DNA of 10,790 nt from Thermodesulfovibrionales bacterium (GTDB lineage Bacteria; Nitrospirota; Thermodesulfovibrionia; Thermodesulfovibrionales; SM23-35), in NCBI GenBank assembly GCA_020062205.1, contig JAGUWT010000104.1, positions 1 through 10,790 on the forward strand, written 5' to 3'. Shown in pieces: positions 1 through 6,536 of this stretch. Below the pieces are notes generated by a model, which saw nothing but the letters and a program-made list of their open reading frames with translations, was not told where the DNA came from and ran no database searches. Within the stretch, counting starts at the first letter, position 1. Each line of letters opens with the position of its first letter. The translations under genes were made by a program, and so were the position numbers.

Positions 1-1474
1 AAGAAACATCGAGGTCTTTGAGCATGTTAGAGAATGCGTTACGGCTTTCAGTGAGCATTTTTTCCTTATCTTTCATCTCAGTGATATCAATCAGGGAATG
101 TACATATGCCTTAATAAGGCCTTCATCATTGAGGATGGGGGTGACGTTTGACAAAAAGTATTTGTTCAGCCTTGCATCATAAGATTCAAGCGTTTCTGTC
201 TGGCACGTCTCACGTGACTTCAACAATGGACAACCCTCAATATTTCTCTCCAGGTCGTGGATGACGTGATAACATTTTTGCCCTATGATATTGGCGAATG
301 GAGTTCCTAAAAGTCTGACAATATAGTTATTTGTCCTCATGATATTACAATTAACATCGAGCAACATAACACCATACGGCATGGAATCAAATGTTGTCCT
401 CCATTCTTCTGTTGTGCGCAAGAGTTTATTTTCAAAGGCTTTCTTCTCAGTAATGTCTTCATACATAACCACGATTCCCAGATCTTTTAACTCATTGCCT
501 ATGACAGATGCACTTACCTTGCATACAATATCTCTCCCGTCTTTGTGCCGACAGGGAAATTCTTCGCTGTGGGTTCGCTGTTTCTGAAGAACAGGATAGA
601 AGTTTTTCCCTATTTCCTCATATTCATTGTCATTCCTATAGAGAATTCTTGTGCTCTTGCCAATTAATTCTTCAGGCTCCCAGCCAAATACTGACGCAAC
701 TGCATCATTGGCGAAAATTATCTTATAATTCTGTAATCCAACAATTGCGTGAGGAATAGCGCTTAAGAGAGCGGATTCTAATGCTTCAAGCTTGCGAATT
801 GATTCTTCTGCTTCCTTGCGTTCGTTGATTTCTCTGGATATGCTCTCAACCATCTGGTTGGTTATGTCCTTCAGGGATTCCATGAGTTCTACTCCGGAAC
901 TTCCTGATACCCTGGCATTCAGGTCACCCCTGGTGACCTTGTGCAATACATCAAAGTGCTCTGCAAGACCTATAGCAAACTCATGCGATTGGTCTACGAT
1001 TCCTCCGATGTCCTCTGCGGTTAGATTGACTAAATGTTTTAATTTGCTAATTAACTCAATTTCTGATGATTCAAGGATCCTTACAGATGGGTCTCCTGAT
1101 GCAATCTTTTTTAATGCCTCAAAGACCTCGGAGAGACCAATGGACAGGTACATACAGATATTCTCCATCTCTCTATCCCTCTCATCAACGATCAGCCTGA
1201 ATTCACTGACTTGTTTATTGAGAACCTGACAGGTTACATTCATTGCAGGGATATCGATATTTGCTTTAAAGACATCACAGCCAAGACAGATTTCCATCTT
1301 TTCTAAGGTTTTCCCCTGAATCTCATCCCGACAATAGGTTCCTGAGAACAGCCAGCACCTGAGGTCTTTTGATTCATATGCCGGGCATTCAGTCTTATTA
1401 CATTTCAGGAGTTCCCAGCATTTTATCTTTTTTGTTTTCTTATCTGTCCGGGTTTTTAACTTTCCATCTGCCAT
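1..1474 (-). CDS. Two-CW domain, HAMP and PAS sensor protein (C-terminus beyond the window)
   Basis: The frame is open from an ATG at 1474 to the left edge, giving 491 residues without a stop; the 3' end is missing. Residues 19-66 form a cysteine-rich module with two Cys-Trp pairs (C19-W20, C25, C30; C40-W41, C48) and a closing CLGC (C63, C66), the layout of two-CW domains. Residues about 109-150 and 170-212 look like two HAMP units (ALKKIASGDPSVRI and VLHKVTRGDLNARV), followed by a coiled-coil-like ERKEAEESIRKLEALESA linker. PAS 1 spans about 235-345 and ends in the usual DITEKK. PAS 2 spans about 356-470, ends in DITEMK and has extra cysteines (C401, C415, C424). There is no signal peptide or transmembrane segment, so it should be a cytosolic sensor. 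The output (kinase, GGDEF or other) is outside the window. The cysteines suggest metal or redox sensing, which is inference. The start lacks a clear Shine-Dalgarno; a TTG 18 nt upstream is an alternative. Confidence 0.85.
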   Translation of the reverse strand, partial: MADGKLKTRTDKKTKKIKCWELLKCNKTECPAYESKDLRCWLFSGTYCRDEIQGKTLEKMEICLGCDVFKANIDIPAMNVTCQVLNKQVSEFRLIVDERDREMENICMYLSIGLSEVFEALKKIASGDPSVRILESSEIELISKLKHLVNLTAEDIGGIVDQSHEFAIGLAEHFDVLHKVTRGDLNARVSGSSGVELMESLKDITNQMVESISREINERKEAEESIRKLEALESALLSAIPHAIVGLQNYKIIFANDAVASVFGWEPEELIGKSTRILYRNDNEYEEIGKNFYPVLQKQRTHSEEFPCRHKDGRDIVCKVSASVIGNELKDLGIVVMYEDITEKKAFENKLLRTTEEWRTTFDSMPYGVMLLDVNCNIMRTNNYIVRLLGTPFANIIGQKCYHVIHDLERNIEGCPLLKSRETCQTETLESYDARLNKYFLSNVTPILNDEGLIKAYVHSLIDITEMKDKEKMLTESRNAFSNMLKDLDVS

Positions 1475-1597
1475 AATTTTATATTTTACCAATAATTTTT
1501 TGAAATGTCTCAAACATTCACTTTTTCATCAGAATCATGAGTCAATGGGGAAGGGAGAATTGTTTAAAAAAATCAGTATGATGAGCTACAATAACAT

Positions 1598-2119
1598 ATG
1601 AAAAACATTATCACGATATTCCTTTTTATCATTATTCTTCTCTTCACGGTTAATGGTACTTTTGCTCTTCAGAAACATCTCATGACTGAAGAGGCAAAAG
1701 AAAACGATGTTCAGGGGGTCTTTACCCTCATACTCTATGGCGGCAGATACATTGATGACATTGAAACCATAGCCATCCTTGATTATGAAGGAGACGAGTA
1801 TACATTGAAACCATATGCACCTCAATTCGACTTCAAAATCAAAAAAGGCGTGCCCGAAAAAGAAGCACTCAAAGAGGCATATACATTTGTGAGCTTTCAC
1901 AATTCATTTTACCGGTCCCAATTGAGCAGAATTATGGATGACAAAGGAAAGACCATCGGGTATGAATTGAGACCCCTCTACATGCCTTTCACCTTTGGTG
2001 TCAGTGATGTTCTGGAGGTTGACTACTGGCTGAAAGACGGCACGGTGAAGGTTACGATAAGGATACAGCCATCTGTTGAAAGGGCACTCATAGACAGGAC
2101 GTTAGTATCTGACAAATAA
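1598..2119 (+). CDS. Exported protein of unknown function
   Basis: This 173-residue protein is not one I recognise. The N-terminus is a clear Sec signal: a Lys at position 2, a hydrophobic run at residues 4-18 (ITIFLFIIILLF), and a probable signal peptidase I site after TFA at residue 23. There is no lipobox cysteine, so the product should be periplasmic or secreted. The mature part of about 150 residues is mixed charged and aromatic, with alternating beta-like stretches (GVFTLILYGGRY, IAILDYEGDEYTL, LEVDYWLKDGTVKVTIRI), which suggests a small beta-rich soluble domain. It lacks cysteines, so no disulfides are expected. It is transcribed alone, divergent from the sensor gene and converging on alanine dehydrogenase 12 nt away. 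No strong ribosome binding site precedes the ATG. The coding call rests on the signal peptide and on length. Confidence 0.75.
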   Translation: MKNIITIFLFIIILLFTVNGTFALQKHLMTEEAKENDVQGVFTLILYGGRYIDDIETIAILDYEGDEYTLKPYAPQFDFKIKKGVPEKEALKEAYTFVSFHNSFYRSQLSRIMDDKGKTIGYELRPLYMPFTFGVSDVLEVDYWLKDGTVKVTIRIQPSVERALIDRTLVSDK

Positions 2120-2146
2120 AAAGGGATGGTTTTATAAAACCTTCCC
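2114..2146 (-). terminator. Intrinsic terminator of alanine dehydrogenase
   Basis: Read on the minus strand, a hairpin (2146-2123) has arms GGGAAGGTTTT and AAAACCATCCC, 11 bp with one mismatch around a two-base centre, followed immediately by TTTTTATTT (2122-2114). This is the standard rho-independent layout. The TAA stop of alanine dehydrogenase (2134-2132) lies at the centre of the hairpin, so termination overlaps the end of the gene. The inner 14 bp (2128-2141) are a perfect palindrome. On the plus strand no T-run follows, so it is not an obvious terminator for the converging exported-protein gene. Confidence 0.7.
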
Positions 2147-3244
2147 CAAGGGGGTATTGGAGAGATGAAATGCCTCTGCCACTGCACGATAGGTAATGGT
2201 ACCTTCTATCAAGTTTACCCCTTTTGCTAAAGAGGAATTTTCGCGAACAGCTTTTTCCCATCCTTTATCTGCAATCTCGAGGACATACGGAAAGGTATTG
2301 AGGGTCAGGGCACGAGTAGATGTGCGGGGAACTGCTGCAGGCATGTTTGTTACGGCATAGTGAATTATCCCTTCCTCTTCGTATATAGGATGGGAATGAG
2401 TAGTTGGACGAGATGTTTCTGCACATCCTCCCTGATCAATGGATACATCTACCAGAACCGCTCCTGTTCTCATGGTCTTCAGCATTTCCCGGGAGATGAG
2501 CATAGGTGCTTTTGCTCCAGGGACAAGGACAGCTCCGATGAGGAGATCGGCATAGCTTACAACCATTCTGATATTATAATTATCAGCAATCATTGTCGTG
2601 ATTCTTCCCTGGAAGATTTCATCGATCCGTATTAATTTTCGAGGATTGATATCAAGAACGGTTACAGAAGCACCCATACCTAAGGCTATACGGGTGGCAT
2701 TATACCCTACATTCCCTCCTCCCAGGATCACTACATTAGCAGGTGGAACGCCGGCTACGCCTCCTAAAAGAATTCCCCTTCCTCCAAAAGATTTTTCCAG
2801 ATACTTTGCCCCTTCCTGGGGTGCCATCCTTCCTGCAATGTCACTCATGGGAGCTAAAAGGGGCAAAAACCCATCTTCTGTCTGCACAGTTTCATATGCT
2901 ATCCCTATAATCTTCCTCTTGAGAAGATTCTGTGTGAGTTCCTCTGAGGCCGCAAGGTGCAAATAGGTGAATACAACCTGTCCAGCTTTCAGAAGGTCAT
3001 ATTCCTCTATCAAGGGTTCTTTTACCTTCAGAATAAGATCTGCTTCAGCAAACACATCCTCATGTTTATGTACAATAAGAGCACCTGACCGTATATATTC
3101 TTCGTCGCTAAAGCCACTCCCCAGACCTGCACTTTGCTCTATTATTACCTTATGTCCTTTATGAACTAAGGTTTCTACACCACCAGGGACAACAGCGATA
3201 CGATTTTCCTCAGGCTTAATTTCCTTGGGTACGCCAATAATCAT
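2132..3244 (-). CDS. ald: Alanine dehydrogenase
   Basis: This enzyme catalyses the reversible NAD-dependent oxidative deamination of L-alanine to pyruvate and ammonium in the cytoplasm, linking carbon and nitrogen metabolism. The 370-residue length is the family norm. It starts with the family signature MIIGVPKEIKPEENRIAVVP. The substrate and catalytic residues known from characterised enzymes are all in place: R15, K75 (in LKVKEP), H96 (in YLHLAAS) and D270 (in VSIDQGG). The Rossmann motif GGGNVG is at 175-180, and D198 (VTVLDIN) at the end of the second strand supports NAD rather than NADP. The ATG at 3244 is fixed by the N-terminal homology. Its ribosome binding site is weak (A/G-rich AAAAAAGAAAA). 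The phospholipase-like gene lies 73 nt upstream on the same strand, and no promoter is evident between them, so co-transcription is plausible. Confidence 0.97.
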   Translation of the reverse strand: MIIGVPKEIKPEENRIAVVPGGVETLVHKGHKVIIEQSAGLGSGFSDEEYIRSGALIVHKHEDVFAEADLILKVKEPLIEEYDLLKAGQVVFTYLHLAASEELTQNLLKRKIIGIAYETVQTEDGFLPLLAPMSDIAGRMAPQEGAKYLEKSFGGRGILLGGVAGVPPANVVILGGGNVGYNATRIALGMGASVTVLDINPRKLIRIDEIFQGRITTMIADNYNIRMVVSYADLLIGAVLVPGAKAPMLISREMLKTMRTGAVLVDVSIDQGGCAETSRPTTHSHPIYEEEGIIHYAVTNMPAAVPRTSTRALTLNTFPYVLEIADKGWEKAVRENSSLAKGVNLIEGTITYRAVAEAFHLSNTPLGKVL

Positions 3245-3329
3245 GTTTTCTTTTTTGCCGCAGGTTTTTTCTTCTTCGTCACTTTCCCTTTAGCTATTTC
3301 CCCCGTTTTGGGACTTTTTAATCAATTTT
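3241..3329 (-). other. Lysine-rich reading frame, likely frameshifted C-terminal tail of the upstream gene
   Basis: On the minus strand, the frame shifted by one base from the phospholipase-like gene is open between a TGA (3324-3322) and a TGA at 3243-3241. It encodes about 26 residues beginning LKSPKTGEIA and ending KGKVTKKKKPAAKKKT. It has no ATG or TTG start, only an internal GTG. One extra T in GATTAAAAAG, at the stop of the upstream gene, would make the upstream protein continue directly into this tail, giving 262 residues and ending in an ATGA overlap with the ald start. The Lys/Ala composition resembles the basic tails of nucleic-acid-binding or surface proteins rather than random non-coding DNA. 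It is either a sequencing indel, a real decaying tail, or chance. Confidence 0.4.
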
Positions 3330-4028
3330 CCCAAGGTATTTCAAAACCGCCTTGAATAAAGAGGCACTATGGCCAATCTGGATATAAGCCTCTCCCTTTG
3401 TCATATCCCTGTTTTCTGTCCTTAATTTGAGGCCGAGCTTTCTCGAGATGTTGGCAATGCGGGCAATCTCTTTTGAGAGGTCTTCCTCAAAGTGTGCCGG
3501 GTTCAAAAAGATAAGATACATGTGCTTTTCTATACGATCAATATTCTTCAAAACTTCATTCTCAACTTCTCCATCGTTGATGGTATGGTGTGTTTTATTA
3601 AAATCATCATAAGGGGTATTATGGAAGGGCTGGGACAAATCACCTATATAGTGAGCACAGAAGGCGATGTGATACTCTGGATACTTGCCTGCCTGCACGG
3701 TCTTTTGATACTCACGCAAAGACGCAATAATGGCTCCGTAGAGATGTCCTTCGACATCACCAGGTTTATTATATCGATTTATTTGTGATGAGACCATTTC
3801 AGGTGTAATCTCACTATTATTGGTATTGTCAAAATAGTGATTATACGGTTCAGTACTACCTGCCTTTATTTTTGCCATATCAGCTCCCACGGCACTATAC
3901 CATTTGCTATATTTAGCAGCCTTTGCTATCGCAAGGTGTGTTTCATCATGCCACCCATGTGCTGTGTCTAAATAAGAAATACTGAATAAGAGAAAGAGGA
4001 AAATTGATTTGATACGTAAACGATTCAT
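3318..4028 (-). CDS. Exported zinc-dependent phospholipase C / S1-P1 nuclease-fold hydrolase
   Basis: The 236-residue precursor has a signal peptide (MNRLRIK, then hydrophobic residues 8-20). A cleavage site after AHG at residue 25 leaves Trp26 as the first mature residue. In the phospholipase C / P1 nuclease superfamily the free N-terminal Trp is itself a zinc ligand, so the predicted cleavage point supports the assignment. The core motif HYIGDLSQPFH gives H126, D130 and H136, with the same 4- and 6-residue spacing as Bacillus cereus phospholipase C H118-D122-H128. H148 with D152 or E154, and D67, are further candidate ligands. It should act in the periplasm or outside the cell on phosphodiesters, either lipid or nucleic acid; the sequence does not say which. 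The start ATG has only a distant AGGT upstream. The reading frame may be prematurely closed, since a lysine-rich frame follows directly. Confidence 0.85.
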   Translation of the reverse strand: MNRLRIKSIFLFLLFSISYLDTAHGWHDETHLAIAKAAKYSKWYSAVGADMAKIKAGSTEPYNHYFDNTNNSEITPEMVSSQINRYNKPGDVEGHLYGAIIASLREYQKTVQAGKYPEYHIAFCAHYIGDLSQPFHNTPYDDFNKTHHTINDGEVENEVLKNIDRIEKHMYLIFLNPAHFEEDLSKEIARIANISRKLGLKLRTENRDMTKGEAYIQIGHSASLFKAVLKYLGKID

Positions 4029-4099
4029 AAGGGTATTTTACCTGAAACCAATCTGCTGCGGCTTGACAATTTATAAACAATCCAGCAAAGTTTATTAGT

Positions 4100-4555
4100 A
4101 TGGAAGATAGGCTGTTAACGCTCTTTCTCAAAGTGAGAGAAAGCTTTGATGATGTGAAAGAAAAGGTCTCTCTCATGAAACCCTATTTTGAACTCCTCTG
4201 TTTTTCAACTGGCTGGGCCTTAAAAATCCAGGAATTTGAAAAACTTTTAGGGTTCAACCCCGAGTTTCTTTTTAAAAGTAATGAGGAAGTGTATGCAATG
4301 TCGGTTCTCTATAGAATAGATGACGATATAACAACAGGGATTATTGCACATGAATTTGCTGAAATAGTTGCAAGAGAAAGGAATATTTCAGAACATGAAA
4401 TGATTGACAGAATATGCGTTGAAAGGGGATTCGGAGAACAACTTTTGTACGCATTACAGAATGATGTCCTGCCGGGGATGGTGGAGAGAGAGTTTATTGT
4501 CAGGGAGGATCTTGAGACAAGGGTAAAAAATCTCATAAAATTATTGCAGGATTAA
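4100..4555 (+). CDS. Small protein with HEFAE motif, possible degenerate zinc peptidase
   Basis: I do not recognise this 151-residue cytosolic protein by family. Residues 80-90 read GIIAHEFAEIV, followed by SEHEMIDRICVERGFG (97-112). This resembles the helix pair of small gluzincin-type metallopeptidases, where HExxH is followed by an E/D-rich helix and an aliphatic-Gly segment. Here the second His of HExxH is replaced by Glu (H84, E85, E88). A metal could still be held by H84, E88 and E100 or D103, or the site may be inactive. There is no signal peptide or membrane segment. It is the first gene of a tight operon, ending 3 nt before the cysteine-cluster gene. There is no Shine-Dalgarno before ATG 4100 (upstream GTTTATTAGT), so initiation may be weak or leaderless. 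The coding call is supported by the operon spacing; the peptidase relation is inference. Confidence 0.75.
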   Translation: MEDRLLTLFLKVRESFDDVKEKVSLMKPYFELLCFSTGWALKIQEFEKLLGFNPEFLFKSNEEVYAMSVLYRIDDDITTGIIAHEFAEIVARERNISEHEMIDRICVERGFGEQLLYALQNDVLPGMVEREFIVREDLETRVKNLIKLLQD

Positions 4556-4558
4556 ACA

Positions 4559-5209
4559 ATGAACCACGTAACATCGAAAGAAATAACACATTGTATCCGT
4601 TGCGGCACCTGTTGTTTAAAAGGCGGGCCGGTCCTCCACCATGAAGATAAACAAATCCTCCGTGAAGGACATATAGGGTATCAACATTTAGTAACGATCA
4701 GAAAAGGTGAACTGGCTCATAATCCAATGAACGGAAAGCTGGAGCCGGTTCCTCAAGAACTAATTAAGGCTGTCGGAAAGGGGGAAGATTGGTCCTGCAT
4801 CTTTTATGATGAAAAGAAGGCATCATGTGCAATTTATGAGCACCGTTTCTTGGAATGTCGTCTGTTACAATGCTGGGATACATCGAAAATCATGGCTGTC
4901 ATTGGTAAAGATACCATTATTCGTGCTGACATTATTAATCCAGATGATCCCATCATGCATGTTATTAAGACACATGAACAGGATTGTCCTTATCAAGAGG
5001 TCGAAATATTGCTCTCAACCTTATCCAAAGGAGAAGACAAAGAAAAAACGCTTAAGAGACTGACAGAACTTGTCCGTGAAGATGTATCCATACGTTCTTT
5101 CGCATTGTCTGAATTAGAACTCAAGAAGGAATATGAACTTTTTATTTTTGGCCGCCCTCTTTTTAAAGTGTTAAAAGATCGTGGCTTGACGGTTCACGGG
5201 AAGATCTGA
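4559..5209 (+). CDS. YkgJ-family cysteine cluster protein
   Basis: The 216-residue protein carries the hallmark CIRCGTCC cluster at residues 12-19 (C12, C15, C18, C19). A second cysteine set follows at C80, C90, C100 and C105, in WSCIFYDEKKASCAIYEHR and ECRLLQCWD. This is the arrangement of the YkgJ / UPF0153 family, annotated as putative zinc- or iron-chelating; some members are linked to Fe-S-like cofactor binding, and most have no known reaction. A C-terminal region after about 150 is helical and charged and lacks cysteines. It is cytosolic. An AGGA ribosome site (4548-4551) sits 7 nt before the ATG, inside the end of the upstream gene, and the intergenic gap is 3 nt, so the two are surely co-transcribed and probably co-regulated. 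The family call is secure; the function is unknown. Confidence 0.88.
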   Translation: MNHVTSKEITHCIRCGTCCLKGGPVLHHEDKQILREGHIGYQHLVTIRKGELAHNPMNGKLEPVPQELIKAVGKGEDWSCIFYDEKKASCAIYEHRFLECRLLQCWDTSKIMAVIGKDTIIRADIINPDDPIMHVIKTHEQDCPYQEVEILLSTLSKGEDKEKTLKRLTELVREDVSIRSFALSELELKKEYELFIFGRPLFKVLKDRGLTVHGKI

Positions 5210-5216
5210 TAAATGT

Positions 5217-5223
5217 AGGGAGG
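5217..5223 (+). promoter_or_regulatory. Strong ribosome binding site for the third operon gene
   Basis: AGGGAGG, 4 nt before the ATG at 5228, is a near-perfect Shine-Dalgarno and fixes that start. It is much stronger than those of the two upstream genes, suggesting that the third protein is made in higher amount. Confidence 0.75.
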
Positions 5224-5227
5224 TAAT

Positions 5228-5818
5228 ATGGGAAAAGTAAAAAGCGCTTTTGAGATTGCCATGGAAAAGGCTGCAAAAATCGGCACGTTATCCTTAGAGG
5301 AAAAGGAAAAGATAAAGGATGAAGAGAAGGTTATAGCTATCCTGAAAGAATTTTATCAGGGATGGCTCGATTCAAATACATTATGGCAAAGGTTAAAAGG
5401 GAGCAACCCTTCTTTATTAACCATGGCTCAAATAAATGTGATCGATTCTCTGAGTTTAGGGACGTCTCAGGAAGAATTTCAAATCAGAAAACAGGGTATT
5501 TTGGCAGCCGAAACATTAAAAGAAAATCCGAATACAGCAATGATTGAATCAGGATTACATGCAATTGAAACCCTGCAAAAAGAATATCAGGAGATGAAAG
5601 AACAGGTCGCCGCTGACTTGAAAAGGCAAGTAGAAAAAAATCCTCAGTTGAGAATGAGGCCTGTTACGACCCCGGATGGAAGAGCCGTCATGCAAATGAC
5701 TGTATCAGTTGATGAAGCAGTAAAAGCCCGATTAGTAGATTACCTTTTGGAACACGAAAAGCAATACAATCAGGCATTCTCCGAAGTGATTGAAGAATTA
5801 AAAATGGTGTTGAAATAG
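5228..5818 (+). CDS. Helical cytosolic protein of unknown function
   Basis: I do not recognise this 196-residue protein. It is rich in Glu, Lys and Gln and appears almost wholly alpha-helical, with coiled-coil-like stretches at about 3-45 (AFEIAMEKAAKIGTLSLEEK) and 110-135 (ETLQKEYQEMKEQVAADLKR). Residues about 140-165 (RMRPVTTPDGRAVMQMTVSV) look like a beta hairpin, followed by a final amphipathic helical part ending in SEVIEELKMVLK. It has no cysteines, signal peptide or membrane segment. It lies 18 nt after the cysteine-cluster gene with a strong ribosome site, so it is the last member of a three-gene operon. A structural or regulatory partner role for the cysteine-cluster protein is possible but is inference from position only. 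No terminator is visible in the 15-nt convergent gap before the LOG gene. Confidence 0.8.
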   Translation: MGKVKSAFEIAMEKAAKIGTLSLEEKEKIKDEEKVIAILKEFYQGWLDSNTLWQRLKGSNPSLLTMAQINVIDSLSLGTSQEEFQIRKQGILAAETLKENPNTAMIESGLHAIETLQKEYQEMKEQVAADLKRQVEKNPQLRMRPVTTPDGRAVMQMTVSVDEAVKARLVDYLLEHEKQYNQAFSEVIEELKMVLK

Positions 5819-5833
5819 AATTTGCTATATTAA

Positions 5834-6526
5834 TTAGTCTTCGTTACAGTCATCAAACAGCGCGGGTAAGCCTAATACCTTGAGATGTTCTTTTAAGAGG
5901 AGACATACTTCGATAGGTTTATCTACGATATGAAAGATGTCCATATCTTCTTGACATATCGTTCCCTTTGGGATAAGGGTATTTTTCATCCAGTCAATAA
6001 GCCCTTCCCAGTAATCACTCCCGAAAAGAATAATGGGGAACGGCTCGATCCTTTTTGTCTGGACAAGCGTTGCTGCTTCAAAGAGCTCATCGATTGTTCC
6101 AAAACCCCCAGGGAATATGACAAAACCTATTGCATACTTTATAAACATGAGTTTTCTCACAAAGAAGTACCTGAAGGAAAGGTTTATATCCTGATACCGA
6201 TTTGATACCTGCTCTGAAGGAATTTCGATATTGAGCCCGACAGACTTGCCCTTGCCCAGCTTAGCACCCCTGTTAGCTCCTTCCATGATACCAGGGCCTC
6301 CTCCTGTGATAACAGAGAGTCCTGCCTCGGAAAGCATCTTTGACAGTTCAACCGCCTGGTTATAGTAATAGGAATCCTCACAAAGATGAGAACTGCCAAA
6401 TATCGTTACTGCTGGTCCGAGATCATAGAGTGTTTCAAAACCCTCCACTAATTCTGACTGTATTCTGAAAACCCTCCACGTCTCAGACTTTCTTAAATCT
6501 TCAATTTTCCTTAAATCCTCAATCAT
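5834..6526 (-). CDS. LOG-family Rossmann-fold protein (nucleotide 5'-monophosphate phosphoribohydrolase)
   Basis: With the start chosen at ATG 6526 the product is 230 residues. Members of this TIGR00730 / LOG family hydrolyse nucleoside 5'-monophosphates, including cytokinin-type N6-modified AMP, to base and ribose 5-phosphate. The two signatures are present: GGGPGIMEGANRGA (about 75-88) and PGGFGTIDELFE (about 139-150). The nearby FRYFFVRK (118-125) is also typical, and the N-terminal WRVFRIQSELVEGFETL matches the longer bacterial subgroup. The frame is open upstream to ATG 6589, but that would overlap nrdJ by 53 nt. At 6526 an AAGG (6535-6532) lies 5 nt upstream, and the family homology begins after it. 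The gene begins 10 nt after the nrdJ stop, so the two share a transcript. Both act on nucleotides, which fits a nucleotide-homeostasis role (inference). Residues 2-7 and 8-13 are a duplicated IEDLRK. Confidence 0.92.
   Translation of the reverse strand: MIEDLRKIEDLRKSETWRVFRIQSELVEGFETLYDLGPAVTIFGSSHLCEDSYYYNQAVELSKMLSEAGLSVITGGGPGIMEGANRGAKLGKGKSVGLNIEIPSEQVSNRYQDINLSFRYFFVRKLMFIKYAIGFVIFPGGFGTIDELFEAATLVQTKRIEPFPIILFGSDYWEGLIDWMKNTLIPKGTICQEDMDIFHIVDKPIEVCLLLKEHLKVLGLPALFDDCNED
6488..6523 (-). repeat. 18-bp tandem duplication at the LOG gene start
   Basis: Two adjacent 18-bp units (6523-6506 and 6505-6488) differ at three positions and encode IEDLRK twice, directly after the start Met. It is an in-frame duplication that lengthens the variable N-terminus. 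Confidence 0.8.
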
Positions 6527-6536
6527 AAGAACCTTA

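Noticed and set aside
792..1229. Plus-strand open frame of 145 codons
   Set aside because: It is antisense to the HAMP and linker part of the sensor; Ser/Leu-rich composition is typical of a reverse-strand shadow.
1502..1519. Imperfect inverted repeat in the divergent region (tgaaatgt / acattca)
   Set aside because: The arms are short and need a gap to pair, which is expected by chance in AT-rich DNA; it is not strong enough to call an operator.
3301..3320. Plus-strand CCCC-GTTTT-GGG hairpin followed by TTTTT
   Set aside because: The stem is only 3 bp and no plus-strand gene ends upstream; the sequence is explained by the lysine-rich frame on the other strand.
4063..4068. TTGACA, a perfect -35 box before the three-gene operon
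   Set aside because: No acceptable -10 box lies 16-18 nt downstream (the sequence there is CAAAGT/AAAGTT), so a promoter cannot be called.
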